From NCBI RefSeq assembly GCF_028746185.1, contig NZ_JAQIVH010000055.1, forward strand, positions 682,001 to 746,000: DNA of 64,000 nt. The letters are read 5' to 3'. Position 1 is the stretch's first letter. Each line of letters starts with the position of its first letter. This document shows positions 26,125-34,289 of the stretch, in pieces. Origin of the DNA: Paenibacillus_E qinlingensis. Its GTDB lineage: Bacteria; Bacillota; Bacilli; Paenibacillales; NBRC-103111. Under the pieces are notes generated by a model. That model was not told the DNA's origin, did no database searches, and saw only the letters and a list, made by a program, of their open reading frames with translations. The translations under genes and the position numbers were made by a program.

Positions 26125-27582
26125 ATGTTTCAATGGAAACTTGTCATACCAGCTACTTCCCTGCTCCTAACGGCAGCACTTCTCCCAGGAGGAGCGTCAT
26201 CCGTATCAGCAGCCTACTCCTCGTCTGTTAACGCTTCTACGAAACTCGTATATGCTTCGGGCAAGAATTTCACGGTTAAAACGGTCACCGTTGATCTCAC
26301 CGATCCAACACTTGAACTTATTCCTGCCTTAGCCGATGGTGGTATCGGACACGACGACGCCATGCAATCCATCGTGGAGCGAGAGAACGGTGTCGCGGCA
26401 ATTAACGGAACATTTTTCAACGCCTACGAGTCTGATCCTTATATCCGTTACCCCAACGGAACGTTGCTGGCATCTGGCGAGCCGATGCATTCTGGGGAAA
26501 ATCAGACGCTTTTTCTAAACAAAGATAAGGTGCCTGACATTCAGTTTGTCAATCTCGACATTGCCATTCGAACCAGTGAGGGTGGCGGAACCTACACCAT
26601 TAATCCTTGGGGTATTAACAAATATTACGGAGACACGAGCACCGACCAAATTGTCTGGTATACGCCGGATTTCGGCCGCTGGATCGGCTTTCCTAATGGC
26701 ACTAAAGTGGTAATTAACGAAGGACTTGTCACTCGGATTACGCAGGATTCCGTTTCCGTTCCGGAAGGCGGTTACGTGTTATTCGTCGGGAACAGCGCCA
26801 ATAATAAGCAGAACGTACTGACCAAGTTAGACGTAGGCGACAGAATCACAAAGGATATTCTTGCAAAAGGTGAGGGCGGAAGCAATCTCGACGCCAAAAC
26901 CTGGCTATCCGCCATCGGCGTAGGTCCGAAACTTGTAACGAACGGATCCTCGGATATCAATGTGAGTAGAGACGGCTTTACGGATCCCAAAGTCACGCAA
27001 TCTTCTGCGGCTAGAAGCTTCGTTGGAATCGATGGCTCTAATCGCCTAGTCATGGGCACCGTGCCCAGCGCTACCTTGTCAGAACTTGCATCAATTTCGA
27101 TTGCCCTTGGCTTAAAAGAAGCAATGAATATGGATGGCGGCGCAAGTTCCGGGCTATATGCGAACGGCGCCATGATGACATATCCAGGCCGGAAGCTTAG
27201 CAACGTGCTCCTCGTCCGCAAATTGGATAAGCCTAAAGTACAAATTGATATTAACGGTCAATATATCTCCGATTTCAGCGGCTTCATCGATAAAGAAACG
27301 ACAGTCGTCCCAATTCGTCCTTTTATAACAGCAATGAACGCCAAGTTTTCTTGGGATGCTGCAACTAGGACTGCTACCATTACCAATGCTGGCGTCACTT
27401 TAAAACTACAGGACGGGAGTTCGGTCGCTACAGTCAACGGAAAGTCCGTTTCTGTCCCTGTTCCCTTGCAAATCATGAGCGACAGTCGGATGTATGTCCC
27501 TCTTCGTCTCGTTGCTGAGTCACTCAAAAGCACCGTTGAGTGGAACAGCAAACTGTACCGTGCATCAGTGCGTTTGCCTTAA
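26125..27582 (+). CDS. Secreted phosphodiester glycosidase (NAGPA-like) with copper-amine-oxidase-N type stalk domain
   Basis: This exported 485-residue protein has a signal peptide (residues 1-30, ending SSVSAAYS). It then has a phosphodiester-glycosidase/NAGPA domain over about residues 60-365, with the signature stretches VAAINGTFFNAY and EAMNMDGGASSGLYANGAMM. The family cleaves sugar-phosphate diester links and in Bacillota is often tied to exopolysaccharide or teichoic-acid-like polymers. The C-terminal ~110 residues are a copper-amine-oxidase N-terminal-like domain (VVPIRPFITAMNAKFSWD, MYVPLRLVAESL), a common Paenibacillus surface module that does not itself imply copper. The ATG follows AAGGAGA. 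The gene is a single unit, closed by a strong terminator. Confidence 0.88.
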   Translation: MFQWKLVIPATSLLLTAALLPGGASSVSAAYSSSVNASTKLVYASGKNFTVKTVTVDLTDPTLELIPALADGGIGHDDAMQSIVERENGVAAINGTFFNAYESDPYIRYPNGTLLASGEPMHSGENQTLFLNKDKVPDIQFVNLDIAIRTSEGGGTYTINPWGINKYYGDTSTDQIVWYTPDFGRWIGFPNGTKVVINEGLVTRITQDSVSVPEGGYVLFVGNSANNKQNVLTKLDVGDRITKDILAKGEGGSNLDAKTWLSAIGVGPKLVTNGSSDINVSRDGFTDPKVTQSSAARSFVGIDGSNRLVMGTVPSATLSELASISIALGLKEAMNMDGGASSGLYANGAMMTYPGRKLSNVLLVRKLDKPKVQIDINGQYISDFSGFIDKETTVVPIRPFITAMNAKFSWDAATRTATITNAGVTLKLQDGSSVATVNGKSVSVPVPLQIMSDSRMYVPLRLVAESLKSTVEWNSKLYRASVRLP

Positions 27583-27602
27583 TTGCATTAGAGGATGTAA
27601 TA

Positions 27603-27659
27603 AAAAAGCTGGTAGGGAATCAAACATGAGAAAATGTTTGGATTCCCTACCAGCTTTTT
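27603..27659. terminator. Long, near-perfect bidirectional terminator
   Basis: A 25-bp stem (AAAAAGCTGGTAGGGAATC and onward, with a single-base bulge) closes with a short GAGAA loop and has A/T tracts on both sides. It lies between the convergent NAGPA-like and glycosyltransferase genes and should serve both. Confidence 0.85.
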
Positions 27660-27699
27660 ATTGTGAGATGATTCGACTCTAATCGACATTAAAACTTCC

Positions 27700-28593
27700 T
27701 CACAGATTAGAAATGATGGCTTCGATCTTTCTCTGCTGTTCGTTGATTTTCGGGACATATTCCGAAAAAGAAGGTAACAAAGTATTTTCAACTAGCCTTT
27801 TCAATTGTAAATCAAGCGCAGCCTTGTACCGGTCGGAGTCCTGTAAAAAGCCTGCCTCTCTTGCACATATCGTCAATTCACTCCAATCTGCAAATGAAGA
27901 TATGCCGAGAGAGTTTTGATTTTGTCCTAAATGTATGCGGAAATAACTGAGTGTCTCAGGTAAATAAACAGCGTTACCTCGAACAAGAAGCGAGAGCCAT
28001 GTCGCCAAATCATTGATGGTCGTAAACTGTCTGCCACAAAGAATGCCGAACGGTTCTATTAAATCCTTTTTCCGAAAAAGCACAGTAGTCGGCTCTCCGA
28101 TAACATTATGTCCGTCACTCAATATGTCATTACCAAAATCAATTCCGTTCAACACCGTCGTCTCATTGTACAATCTTCGTGTTGCATATACAGGAGGTCT
28201 TTCGTTCCCGGATCCGTCGATCAACTGGCGGTAAGAAGTAACTAGTGTAACGTCTGGCATCTCCAAATAGCATGCCATCATTCGCTCAATTTTCTCGGGG
28301 TGAAACAAATCATCATCCATTAAATAGTTGACATATTCACCAGAGGATAGTTCATAACACTTGTTCCAATTTTTCACAAAAAGCACGGTATCGTTTTTAA
28401 AATACTTGATCTTCGAGTACTGTGCCAGATAGGGCTGCAACATAACCCATACGCCCATGTCCGTGCTATCATCACAAATGATGATTTCAATATTGGGATA
28501 GGTTTGATTAATGGCACTTTCTAGCGCTAACCTCAAATACTGAGGCCTGTTATAAGCAGGGATCAGAATACTGACAAGCGGCTTACTTTTCAT
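27700..28593 (-). CDS. Glycosyltransferase family 2
   Basis: This 297-residue GT-A-fold enzyme transfers a sugar from a nucleotide sugar. The N-terminus PLVSILIPAYNRPQYLRLAL is diagnostic for family 2, IEIIICDDSTD carries the first conserved Asp residues, and YLMDDDLFHPEKI is the DxD-type metal/nucleotide site. The C-terminal third is helical and has no membrane segment, so the protein is cytosolic or peripheral. The ATG follows GGAGG. It is the last gene of a four-gene operon of glycosyltransferase-like proteins (27.7-30.8 kb). The acceptor is unknown; a surface protein or polymer is plausible. Confidence 0.9.
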   Translation of the reverse strand: MKSKPLVSILIPAYNRPQYLRLALESAINQTYPNIEIIICDDSTDMGVWVMLQPYLAQYSKIKYFKNDTVLFVKNWNKCYELSSGEYVNYLMDDDLFHPEKIERMMACYLEMPDVTLVTSYRQLIDGSGNERPPVYATRRLYNETTVLNGIDFGNDILSDGHNVIGEPTTVLFRKKDLIEPFGILCGRQFTTINDLATWLSLLVRGNAVYLPETLSYFRIHLGQNQNSLGISSFADWSELTICAREAGFLQDSDRYKAALDLQLKRLVENTLLPSFSEYVPKINEQQRKIEAIISNL

Positions 28594-28618
28594 GGAATTC
28601 CTCCATCACTGTTTTGTT

Positions 28619-29410
28619 CTATTTTTTATGATCCATTTGTTTCGATAACATGCTCATTAAATTAAACGTTTCTCTTTTAACCGGATGAATCCAATAATAA
28701 TGAGGAGCTATTTTTGCTGCTTTCATTTCATCGAAGGAAATAGGTTTTACCGTACGCACGTATTGCAGGCTTTCATCATAATTCCAAGGATACTCCCGGC
28801 ACTTTCCTCCATATTTCATAGCGAGTGTTGCATAGAGCATTTCTTCCATTGCAAAGGTATCCGTTGTTGCTAACAATTGCTCGAGTTGAATAAAATTGGT
28901 TTCAGCAAGCATTTTCCTAACTATGGGACGTCGATAAACTTGTGCTGGATTAAAATAGCGGACAAAGTAGTTTGTCTGGAAGAACGGTTGCCAACGATGC
29001 CATTCGTTCCACAGCGTAACCCCCGGATAAAATTGCGGATTATCATGCATAGAACGTTGGATTTGCATATGAGCTCCCATGCAGTCATAGCCATCCATTA
29101 CCTCTTCGATGAATAACTCAAAACCAGGCTTGATAAAAAGCACGTCAGAGTCCAGGTTAATCAGGTAATCGTATTCAATGTTCGTTTCTTCCAGCCAATG
29201 CATAACATCATATAGAAATCTGCCTAATTTCCCGTATTGTAAAGGTCTGCTGTACGTACAAATGGGAATGCCTTGGCAACTACCGAAGCTCTTATTTGTC
29301 CCTCCGTTGTATAAGACAATCCTCGCATTAGGAATGTAATGTCGAATATTTTTTATTTGCTCCGTTAGTACACTTTCGTCCTCATGTGCCAATATTGCAA
29401 AACAGATCAT
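28619..29410 (-). CDS. Glycosyltransferase-like protein (GT-A fold), family not recognised
   Basis: This 263-residue protein starts MICFAILAHEDESVLTEQIKN, resembling the opening of core-2/I-branching-like and related transferases. It has a likely nucleotide-sugar metal site in YLINLDSDVLFI (Asp-x-Asp at about residue 90). Many Trp, Tyr and His residues follow (LWNEWHRWQPFF, PHYYWIHPVKRE), as in sugar-binding clefts. No membrane segment or signal is seen. The ribosome site is modest (GAAAGATG). It lies 25 bases upstream of the family 2 enzyme and 15 bases after the next transferase, within one operon. The assignment rests on the fold-level motif and the neighbourhood. Confidence 0.7.
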   Translation of the reverse strand: MICFAILAHEDESVLTEQIKNIRHYIPNARIVLYNGGTNKSFGSCQGIPICTYSRPLQYGKLGRFLYDVMHWLEETNIEYDYLINLDSDVLFIKPGFELFIEEVMDGYDCMGAHMQIQRSMHDNPQFYPGVTLWNEWHRWQPFFQTNYFVRYFNPAQVYRRPIVRKMLAETNFIQLEQLLATTDTFAMEEMLYATLAMKYGGKCREYPWNYDESLQYVRTVKPISFDEMKAAKIAPHYYWIHPVKRETFNLMSMLSKQMDHKK

Positions 29411-29425
29411 ATAGGATCACATCTT

Positions 29426-30001
29426 TCAAGATAGATTGAACCAGCTAGGTGGTTTGGTAAGATCGCAATCATAATGATATAAAATAGCTGGAATTCTTAT
29501 TTGGTTCACTATATCCTCCGATACTCTTCCGCCCCATTCATCATCTTCACCGCCACTTATATCCTTAAATTTATGATTGGATGCAATTCTTTTGGCATAA
29601 CACATTAGGTGATTAGGCCTTCTATAGTAAAAAAATTGATCTTGGCCGTTTGAATACTCTTTGCCATACTTGCACAGCTTGATAAACTGTCCGTTGAAAT
29701 ACACGGCTACGTCAAAAACGATGCAATCAGCGTCTGGCGTCGATTCGATTTGCGTTAACAAAGTGCTTACATAATTGGGTACCAGACGATCGTCATCATC
29801 GACAAAAACGATATATTCGCCTTTTGCTTGTTCAAGCAGCAAATTTCGTTTTGCGCCTATGGTGCTTTTTTTATTGTCCATTAATACGAGGATCTCTACA
29901 GGCATACCTTGCGTTTGTTGAGATAACTCCTGGATCATTCGCGATAAAAAATCCATACGTTCGGGTACGGAGGGAATCAGGACGGATAAGGTAATATTCA
30001 T
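29426..30001 (-). CDS. Small glycosyltransferase family 2-like protein
   Basis: This protein of about 191 residues has a family 2 N-terminus (ITLSVLIPSVPERMDFLSRMI), the retaining stretch KKSTIGAKRNLLLEQAKGEYIVFVDDDDRLVP with an Asp-rich metal site, and ISGGEDDEWGGRVSED as the likely catalytic-base region. It is shorter than usual family 2 enzymes (about 250-320 residues) but ends naturally and seems intact; IGAKRNLLL plus VDDDDR is seen in short cytosolic transferases acting on glycan branches. A GTG four codons upstream (30013) is an alternative start; the ribosome site fits neither ideally. It belongs to the four-gene operon. Confidence 0.78.
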   Translation of the reverse strand: MNITLSVLIPSVPERMDFLSRMIQELSQQTQGMPVEILVLMDNKKSTIGAKRNLLLEQAKGEYIVFVDDDDRLVPNYVSTLLTQIESTPDADCIVFDVAVYFNGQFIKLCKYGKEYSNGQDQFFYYRRPNHLMCYAKRIASNHKFKDISGGEDDEWGGRVSEDIVNQIRIPAILYHYDCDLTKPPSWFNLS

Positions 30002-30057
30002 TTCACTTGTCACACCCTTTTTTCAATCTTATTAGCGAATTGTCGCTACCATTTGTT

Positions 30058-30768
30058 TTAAGTAAAATTACGGTGAATGTAGCTTCCATGTTTATACGTT
30101 ATTCTCAAATGTTGATGGTTCCTCATCCATGAGTCCACCCGCTTCTCGAACAATTCACCACCGTATGCTGGGTACCTTTGCGATGCCGGATGTTTTTCAT
30201 TGTAGATGCGCGCTCGGAAATCCTCGGTACGAATCAGATAGCATTGATCCGAAAATCCATACCCCAGATAAAAACAATCATTCTCTTCTACAGATTCCTG
30301 CTTTGCATACTCGTAGCTAAAGTTCCAGGTTGGATTTGCAACCTTGATTCTAGGGTCATCTTCCATATTCTGAAGCGCTGGCTCCACCCATTCGAGCGGC
30401 CCCGCTAGGATCGAGTCACTGGAGAAATGGAGCAAATAATCCGTCCTGCACAAGTAAATAGCGACGAGCTCAGAAATAGAATAATTATAGCCTCCGTTAA
30501 AACTCTCCTTATCTATTGCAAAGAAGTCCAGCGCCTCTCTTGCATAACGATCAACGATGGTGTAGGAAGTGAGAACACCACTCTGAACCAACTTGTCGGC
30601 ATAAAAGCTAACTTCTTCCGGATCATTCACGTTATTGATGTATAAAACTGCTTCCTTGAACTGAAAACGATTATAGCGAAGATTAGCTTCCAGTCTCGGC
30701 GTTTGAAGAAGGTGACGCCAATCCTTTTCATAGCATTTCGTTTCAAAGGTCACGTTCCACCGTTTCAT
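30058..30768 (-). CDS. Putative glycosyltransferase-like protein, first gene of the GT operon
   Basis: This 236-residue protein lacks a family signature I can name. It opens MKRWNVTFETKCYEKDWRHLL. The middle part YLLHFSSDSILAGPLEWVEPAL looks like the region around a DxD-type site (here Ser-Ser-Asp-Ser), followed by a conserved-looking aromatic stretch NPTWNFSYEYAKQES and GYGFSDQCYLIRTEDF. That organisation resembles GT-A transferases that handle a second sugar. The ATG has AAAGGAGG six bases upstream, the best ribosome site in the operon, and no gene precedes it closely, so it is the operon's first gene. Function is inferred mainly from position beside three transferases. Confidence 0.6.
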   Translation of the reverse strand: MKRWNVTFETKCYEKDWRHLLQTPRLEANLRYNRFQFKEAVLYINNVNDPEEVSFYADKLVQSGVLTSYTIVDRYAREALDFFAIDKESFNGGYNYSISELVAIYLCRTDYLLHFSSDSILAGPLEWVEPALQNMEDDPRIKVANPTWNFSYEYAKQESVEENDCFYLGYGFSDQCYLIRTEDFRARIYNEKHPASQRYPAYGGELFEKRVDSWMRNHQHLRITYKHGSYIHRNFT

Positions 30769-30936
30769 ATAACGCCTCCTTTCTCAGACACTACGAAAAC
30801 CTTGCTCATAAGATATGCCTTAGCAGGTCCGCCTGCAACGGCTAGAACCTTAGTTCATCCAATAATTCCCAAGAAGGGGCTTGTCAATAATCACCCCATT
30901 CAACGAACTTTATCACCAATACTCCATGGTAGTAAA

Positions 30937-30979
30937 AAAGACAGCCTATAAGTAGAAAACCTACTTACAAGCTGTCTTT
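30937..30979 (-). terminator. Terminator of the drug-exporter gene
   Basis: AAAGACAGC...CTACTTA arms form a 17-19 bp stem with an A-rich loop; on the minus strand the hairpin is followed by a T-run, 39 bases after the exporter stop. Confidence 0.8.
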
Positions 30980-31017
30980 ATATAACTAAAATATATGGCC
31001 AAACCACCAAATCTAGC

Positions 31018-32517
31018 TTAGTGCAAACCTTCTAACGCAACGTCTGTTCTAGTTTCTTGATGTGCTTCTGTCTTGCCGCGGCGCAGGAAGAGTCCGAGAA
31101 CAACTCCGCACATCGCGATAATCATCATACAAGTGAAGGTATACCCGAATGCATCAGGAGCTACGGATAGCATCGACTTTTGCATTTCTGCAGGTGAACT
31201 CACTGGAAGCTTCTGCTCGGTAATCAATGTTGTTACACGTGAAGTCAGAATTGTCACGACGATCGCAACACCGAAGGAGCTAATAACTTGCTGCATCGCA
31301 CTTGTCAACGAAGTAACGCGGCTGACGAGGTCTTGCGGAGCTTTTTTGATCAAATGGGAGTTGATTGGCATCATCATGAGCCCCATACCTGCCCCAGCCA
31401 TTGCTAGTGGTAGAATAAGATCCGTTCTTTGCGTGCTCAGATCCAAATGGGAATATTGGAAAATCGCCCCTGACACCAAGGTAAGACCGATGACAACTAA
31501 CCAACGAATACCGATTCTATCAAATAAATAACCGCCAATTGGCATCATAAGTGCAGAAGCGATCGCTTGTGGGAACAGGGTCAAACCGGTATCGAATGCA
31601 CCGTAACCACGAGCTTGCTGTAGGAATTGCGGGAGAAGGAAAATCGCGCCAAACATACAGAATTGGATCACCCATTGAATGAATATACTAAAGGAAAAAT
31701 CGAATGATTTGAAAACGCGAAGCTCAAGTAATGGAATTTTCGTTTTGAGCTCAACGATGACGAAAGCAATCAAAGCAACGGCACCAACGATGATACCGCC
31801 AAGCGCTTTATCAGACGTCCACCCTGTAGCACCTTGCGAAATACCATAAGAGAGCGAAGCGAAAGCAATCGGACCCAGGATCATCCCCGGCAGGTCGAAT
31901 CCGGCAACTTTTTTACGTGCCACAACAGGTAATTTCCACAATCCGAAAATTAAGCTGAAAATACCGACAGGCAAATTAATGAGGAAAATCCAGTGCCAGG
32001 AATGGTATTCAACTAACCAACCTGATAAAATTGGCCCAATAGCTGGTGCTAATAAAATAGGTACGCCAAGCATACCCATAACTTGCCCAATTTTGTTAGG
32101 CGGACTAAGTCTGTATACATACGCCATTGCGACTGGCATCACAAAGCCTCCGCCTAAGCCTTGCAGAATGCGGAAAAAGATCAACATTTCAGCAGTGTTT
32201 GGCGTCGCACACAAAAGAGATGCAATCGTAAATAAAAATACGGATGTAAGAAAAACATTTTTGGCTCCAAAACGGTCAGATAACCACCCCGCTAATGGAA
32301 TTACTGCAGCGGATGCCAACATATAGCCTGTTACCGCCCATTGAATTGTAGGTAGATCTGTTTTAAAGTCAACCACTAACTTCGACAATGCAACATTCAT
32401 TGCTGTCGTGTCGAGGATAACCATGAATATGCCCGTAATAATAGCGATTAACGGCACCAGAATGCTCGTAATCTTAAATTCCGGCTCGGTTCCACCGGAT
32501 ACAGCCGTTTGACTCAT
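31018..32517 (-). CDS. MFS multidrug exporter, DHA2 (EmrB/QacA) family
   Basis: This 499-residue proton-driven exporter has about 14 membrane segments. Family motifs are visible: MVILDTTAMNVALSKL in helix 1 (motif D1), GWLSDRFGAKNVFL after helix 2 (motif A) and GGFVMPVAMAYVYRLSPP. A start seven codons further upstream exists, but MSQTAVSGG has AAGGAGG eight bases before it. It diverges from a TetR gene across two perfect operator palindromes, so it is almost certainly repressed by that TetR and induced by a toxic compound. The substrate is unknown. Confidence 0.94.
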   Translation of the reverse strand: MSQTAVSGGTEPEFKITSILVPLIAIITGIFMVILDTTAMNVALSKLVVDFKTDLPTIQWAVTGYMLASAAVIPLAGWLSDRFGAKNVFLTSVFLFTIASLLCATPNTAEMLIFFRILQGLGGGFVMPVAMAYVYRLSPPNKIGQVMGMLGVPILLAPAIGPILSGWLVEYHSWHWIFLINLPVGIFSLIFGLWKLPVVARKKVAGFDLPGMILGPIAFASLSYGISQGATGWTSDKALGGIIVGAVALIAFVIVELKTKIPLLELRVFKSFDFSFSIFIQWVIQFCMFGAIFLLPQFLQQARGYGAFDTGLTLFPQAIASALMMPIGGYLFDRIGIRWLVVIGLTLVSGAIFQYSHLDLSTQRTDLILPLAMAGAGMGLMMMPINSHLIKKAPQDLVSRVTSLTSAMQQVISSFGVAIVVTILTSRVTTLITEQKLPVSSPAEMQKSMLSVAPDAFGYTFTCMMIIAMCGVVLGLFLRRGKTEAHQETRTDVALEGLH

Positions 32518-32568
32518 TCCTAACTCCTCCTTAGACAACTTCTCTCTTCACGTGTTACAATATTTACG

Positions 32569-32608
32569 GGACAATTGTCCGCTACCCCATATTACGGACA
32601 ATTGTCCG
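32569..32608. promoter_or_regulatory. Paired TetR-type operators in the exporter/TetR divergent promoter
   Basis: Two palindromes, GGACAATTGTCC (32569-32580) and CGGACAATTGTCCG (32595-32608), share a perfect 12-base core. Their centres are 27 bases apart. They lie between the divergent exporter and TetR genes and are the expected repressor sites. Confidence 0.85.
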
Positions 32609-32662
32609 CAAAGTCAAATGATTTTTTCATGAAGGATCTCTGTACCAGGAGGAACGAAAAAT

Positions 32663-33313
32663 ATGAAACATCCAGATGATCATCAAGGAATCTGTGAACT
32701 AGTTAAGGATGCCATTACACCTAGCAGTCGCCGTGGAGAACGGGATACGGAGTATCGTCGTCGCATCCTCTCTGCTGCTCGCATGCTTTTAGAATCGAAT
32801 GATATAGAATCCGTCACGATGCACCAAATTGCGAAAGAATCCGGAGTGGGCCAAGGAACCTTATACCGCCGCTATACGCACATTGGTGATGTGTGCAGTG
32901 ATTTGATCAAGTCAACGACTACGCGGTTTATTGATATGCTTGAGGCGAAGTACACAAAAGCTGATCCTGAAGGCTCAGGACTTGCGCAGCTATCCGCTTG
33001 TATTCATGATGTCATTGATTTCGTTGACGAGAATGTCTCGCTGTTGTCTGTCATCTCTTCCATGCATGCGGACAAACGCAGCGTTAGCATTCATAAGAAG
33101 CCGTTCTTTACCAGACTGCGCAATATTCTAGCTCCACTCATTCAACATGCCATTCAAAATGGCGAGATCAAGGACTTAGATGTCACTCTGACGGTCAATA
33201 CGCTTCTCATTTCCCTTTTTCCGGAACAGTATTTGTACCATAAAGACGTGCTTGGCTACACCAAACAACAGTTCACTGAAGGTATATGTCGACTATTTGT
33301 AAAAGGAATATAA
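32663..33313 (+). CDS. TetR family repressor
   Basis: This 216-residue one-component repressor probably controls the divergent DHA2 exporter and its own gene. The N-terminal helix-turn-helix is typical: RRRILSAARMLLESNDIESVTMHQIAKESGVGQGTLYRRY (DNA-reading part GVGQGTLYRRY), at about residues 30-75. The remainder is the all-helical ligand-binding and dimerisation domain. An N-terminal extension of ~25 charged residues precedes the HTH. The ATG follows AGGAGGAA. An AraC gene begins four bases after its stop and may be co-transcribed. The two operators upstream support autoregulation. Confidence 0.93.
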   Translation: MKHPDDHQGICELVKDAITPSSRRGERDTEYRRRILSAARMLLESNDIESVTMHQIAKESGVGQGTLYRRYTHIGDVCSDLIKSTTTRFIDMLEAKYTKADPEGSGLAQLSACIHDVIDFVDENVSLLSVISSMHADKRSVSIHKKPFFTRLRNILAPLIQHAIQNGEIKDLDVTLTVNTLLISLFPEQYLYHKDVLGYTKQQFTEGICRLFVKGI

Positions 33314-33317
33314 ATGG

Positions 33318-34157
33318 ATGAAATCAGATATGAATGCGAGCCAGCGTACCTTTTGGAAGAAATACATGGCGAAAGCCAGAATAGATGTCGAGTTTGCGGC
33401 TTTTACGAAAGTACCGCGAAGCTGGAACGATGAGATCCCCGCGTGTCCTGTTAATCGGCTGTATTTTATTATGGAAGGCGAAGGTTTTCTTAAAATAGGT
33501 AATCAAACCTACTACCCGCGTCCTGGCGAGCTCTACCTCCTTCCTGCGGGCAGTAACCAAGCCTATGGCACGATTAGTGAGAATACCTTCGGCAAGTATT
33601 GGTGCCATTTTACCGCGAAAATTGGTGATTTGGATCTCTTTCAGATTTTGCACACAAGTCCATCGATTGTCGTCAAAGACTCGTTAGCCCTTGGGCAAAC
33701 ATTCGAGAAGTTGATTGCGCATCGCCGAAGTGATGCTTTATCCGCCGAATTCCGGGTGACTGGGATCCTACACGAACTGATCGCGGATTTCATTGATGGC
33801 AATGCTTCCGTAAAACTGAATTTAGCTACGACCCCAACCCACGAGAAAATGAATGTTGTTCTGCGGTACATGGAGCAGCATATGGCTGATCAGGTTTCGA
33901 TTGAAACGCTAGCCCAGCTCGCTCATTATCATCCGAATTATTTCATTAACGCATTCAAACAATTTACGGGGTACTCCCCGATCCAATATATGAACCATCT
34001 GCGCTCGGAAAAAGCCAAAGATCTTCTCCTGACAACGGAGCTGAATGTTTCCCAAATTGCCGATTACTTCAGCATGGAATTATCGTATTTCTCCCGCATG
34101 TTCAAGGAACAAACGGGATTTAATCCAACGGCGTTTCGCGATCTGCGGCCGCGCTGA
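33318..34157 (+). CDS. AraC family transcriptional regulator
   Basis: This 279-residue regulator has an N-terminal cupin domain (YFIMEGEGFLKIGNQTYYPRPGELYLLPAG) and a C-terminal AraC domain with two HTH units: VSIETLAQLAHYHPNYFINAF and VSQIADYFSMELSYFSRMF, ending GFNPTAFRD. The start codon is four bases after the TetR stop, with AAAAGGAA inside the last TetR codons, so the pair forms a small operon closed by a terminator at 34161-34202. It may respond to a sugar or antibiotic; its targets are not evident. Linkage to the TetR/exporter pair is noted but not proven functional. Confidence 0.9.
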   Translation: MKSDMNASQRTFWKKYMAKARIDVEFAAFTKVPRSWNDEIPACPVNRLYFIMEGEGFLKIGNQTYYPRPGELYLLPAGSNQAYGTISENTFGKYWCHFTAKIGDLDLFQILHTSPSIVVKDSLALGQTFEKLIAHRRSDALSAEFRVTGILHELIADFIDGNASVKLNLATTPTHEKMNVVLRYMEQHMADQVSIETLAQLAHYHPNYFINAFKQFTGYSPIQYMNHLRSEKAKDLLLTTELNVSQIADYFSMELSYFSRMFKEQTGFNPTAFRDLRPR

Positions 34158-34160
34158 GAT

Positions 34161-34202
34161 AGTCCTCTAGCCTTCCTATTGGGATGGCTGGGGGGCTTTT
34201 TT
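34161..34202 (+). terminator. Terminator after the TetR-AraC operon
   Basis: Nested hairpin (AGCCTTCC with GGGATGGCT, extended by AGTCCTC with GGGGGGCT) followed by six Ts, just after the AraC stop. Confidence 0.75.
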
Positions 34203-34225
34203 GGGTAATTATTAACATTTTGTCC

Positions 34226-34255
34226 ATACAGATATGAGACAACCCACATAGTATA
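34226..34255 (+). promoter_or_regulatory. SigE/SigK-like mother-cell promoter of the collagen-like gene
   Basis: CATAGTATA (34247-34255) fits the sporulation -10 CATANNNTA. ATA at 34226-34228 (18-base spacer) fits SigE, and AC at 34228-34229 (17-base spacer) fits SigK. It lies about 35 bases before the start codon of the collagen-like gene. Confidence 0.6.
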
Positions 34256-34289
34256 AAACAGTACGAAGAAAAATATGGAGGTGCCTATA

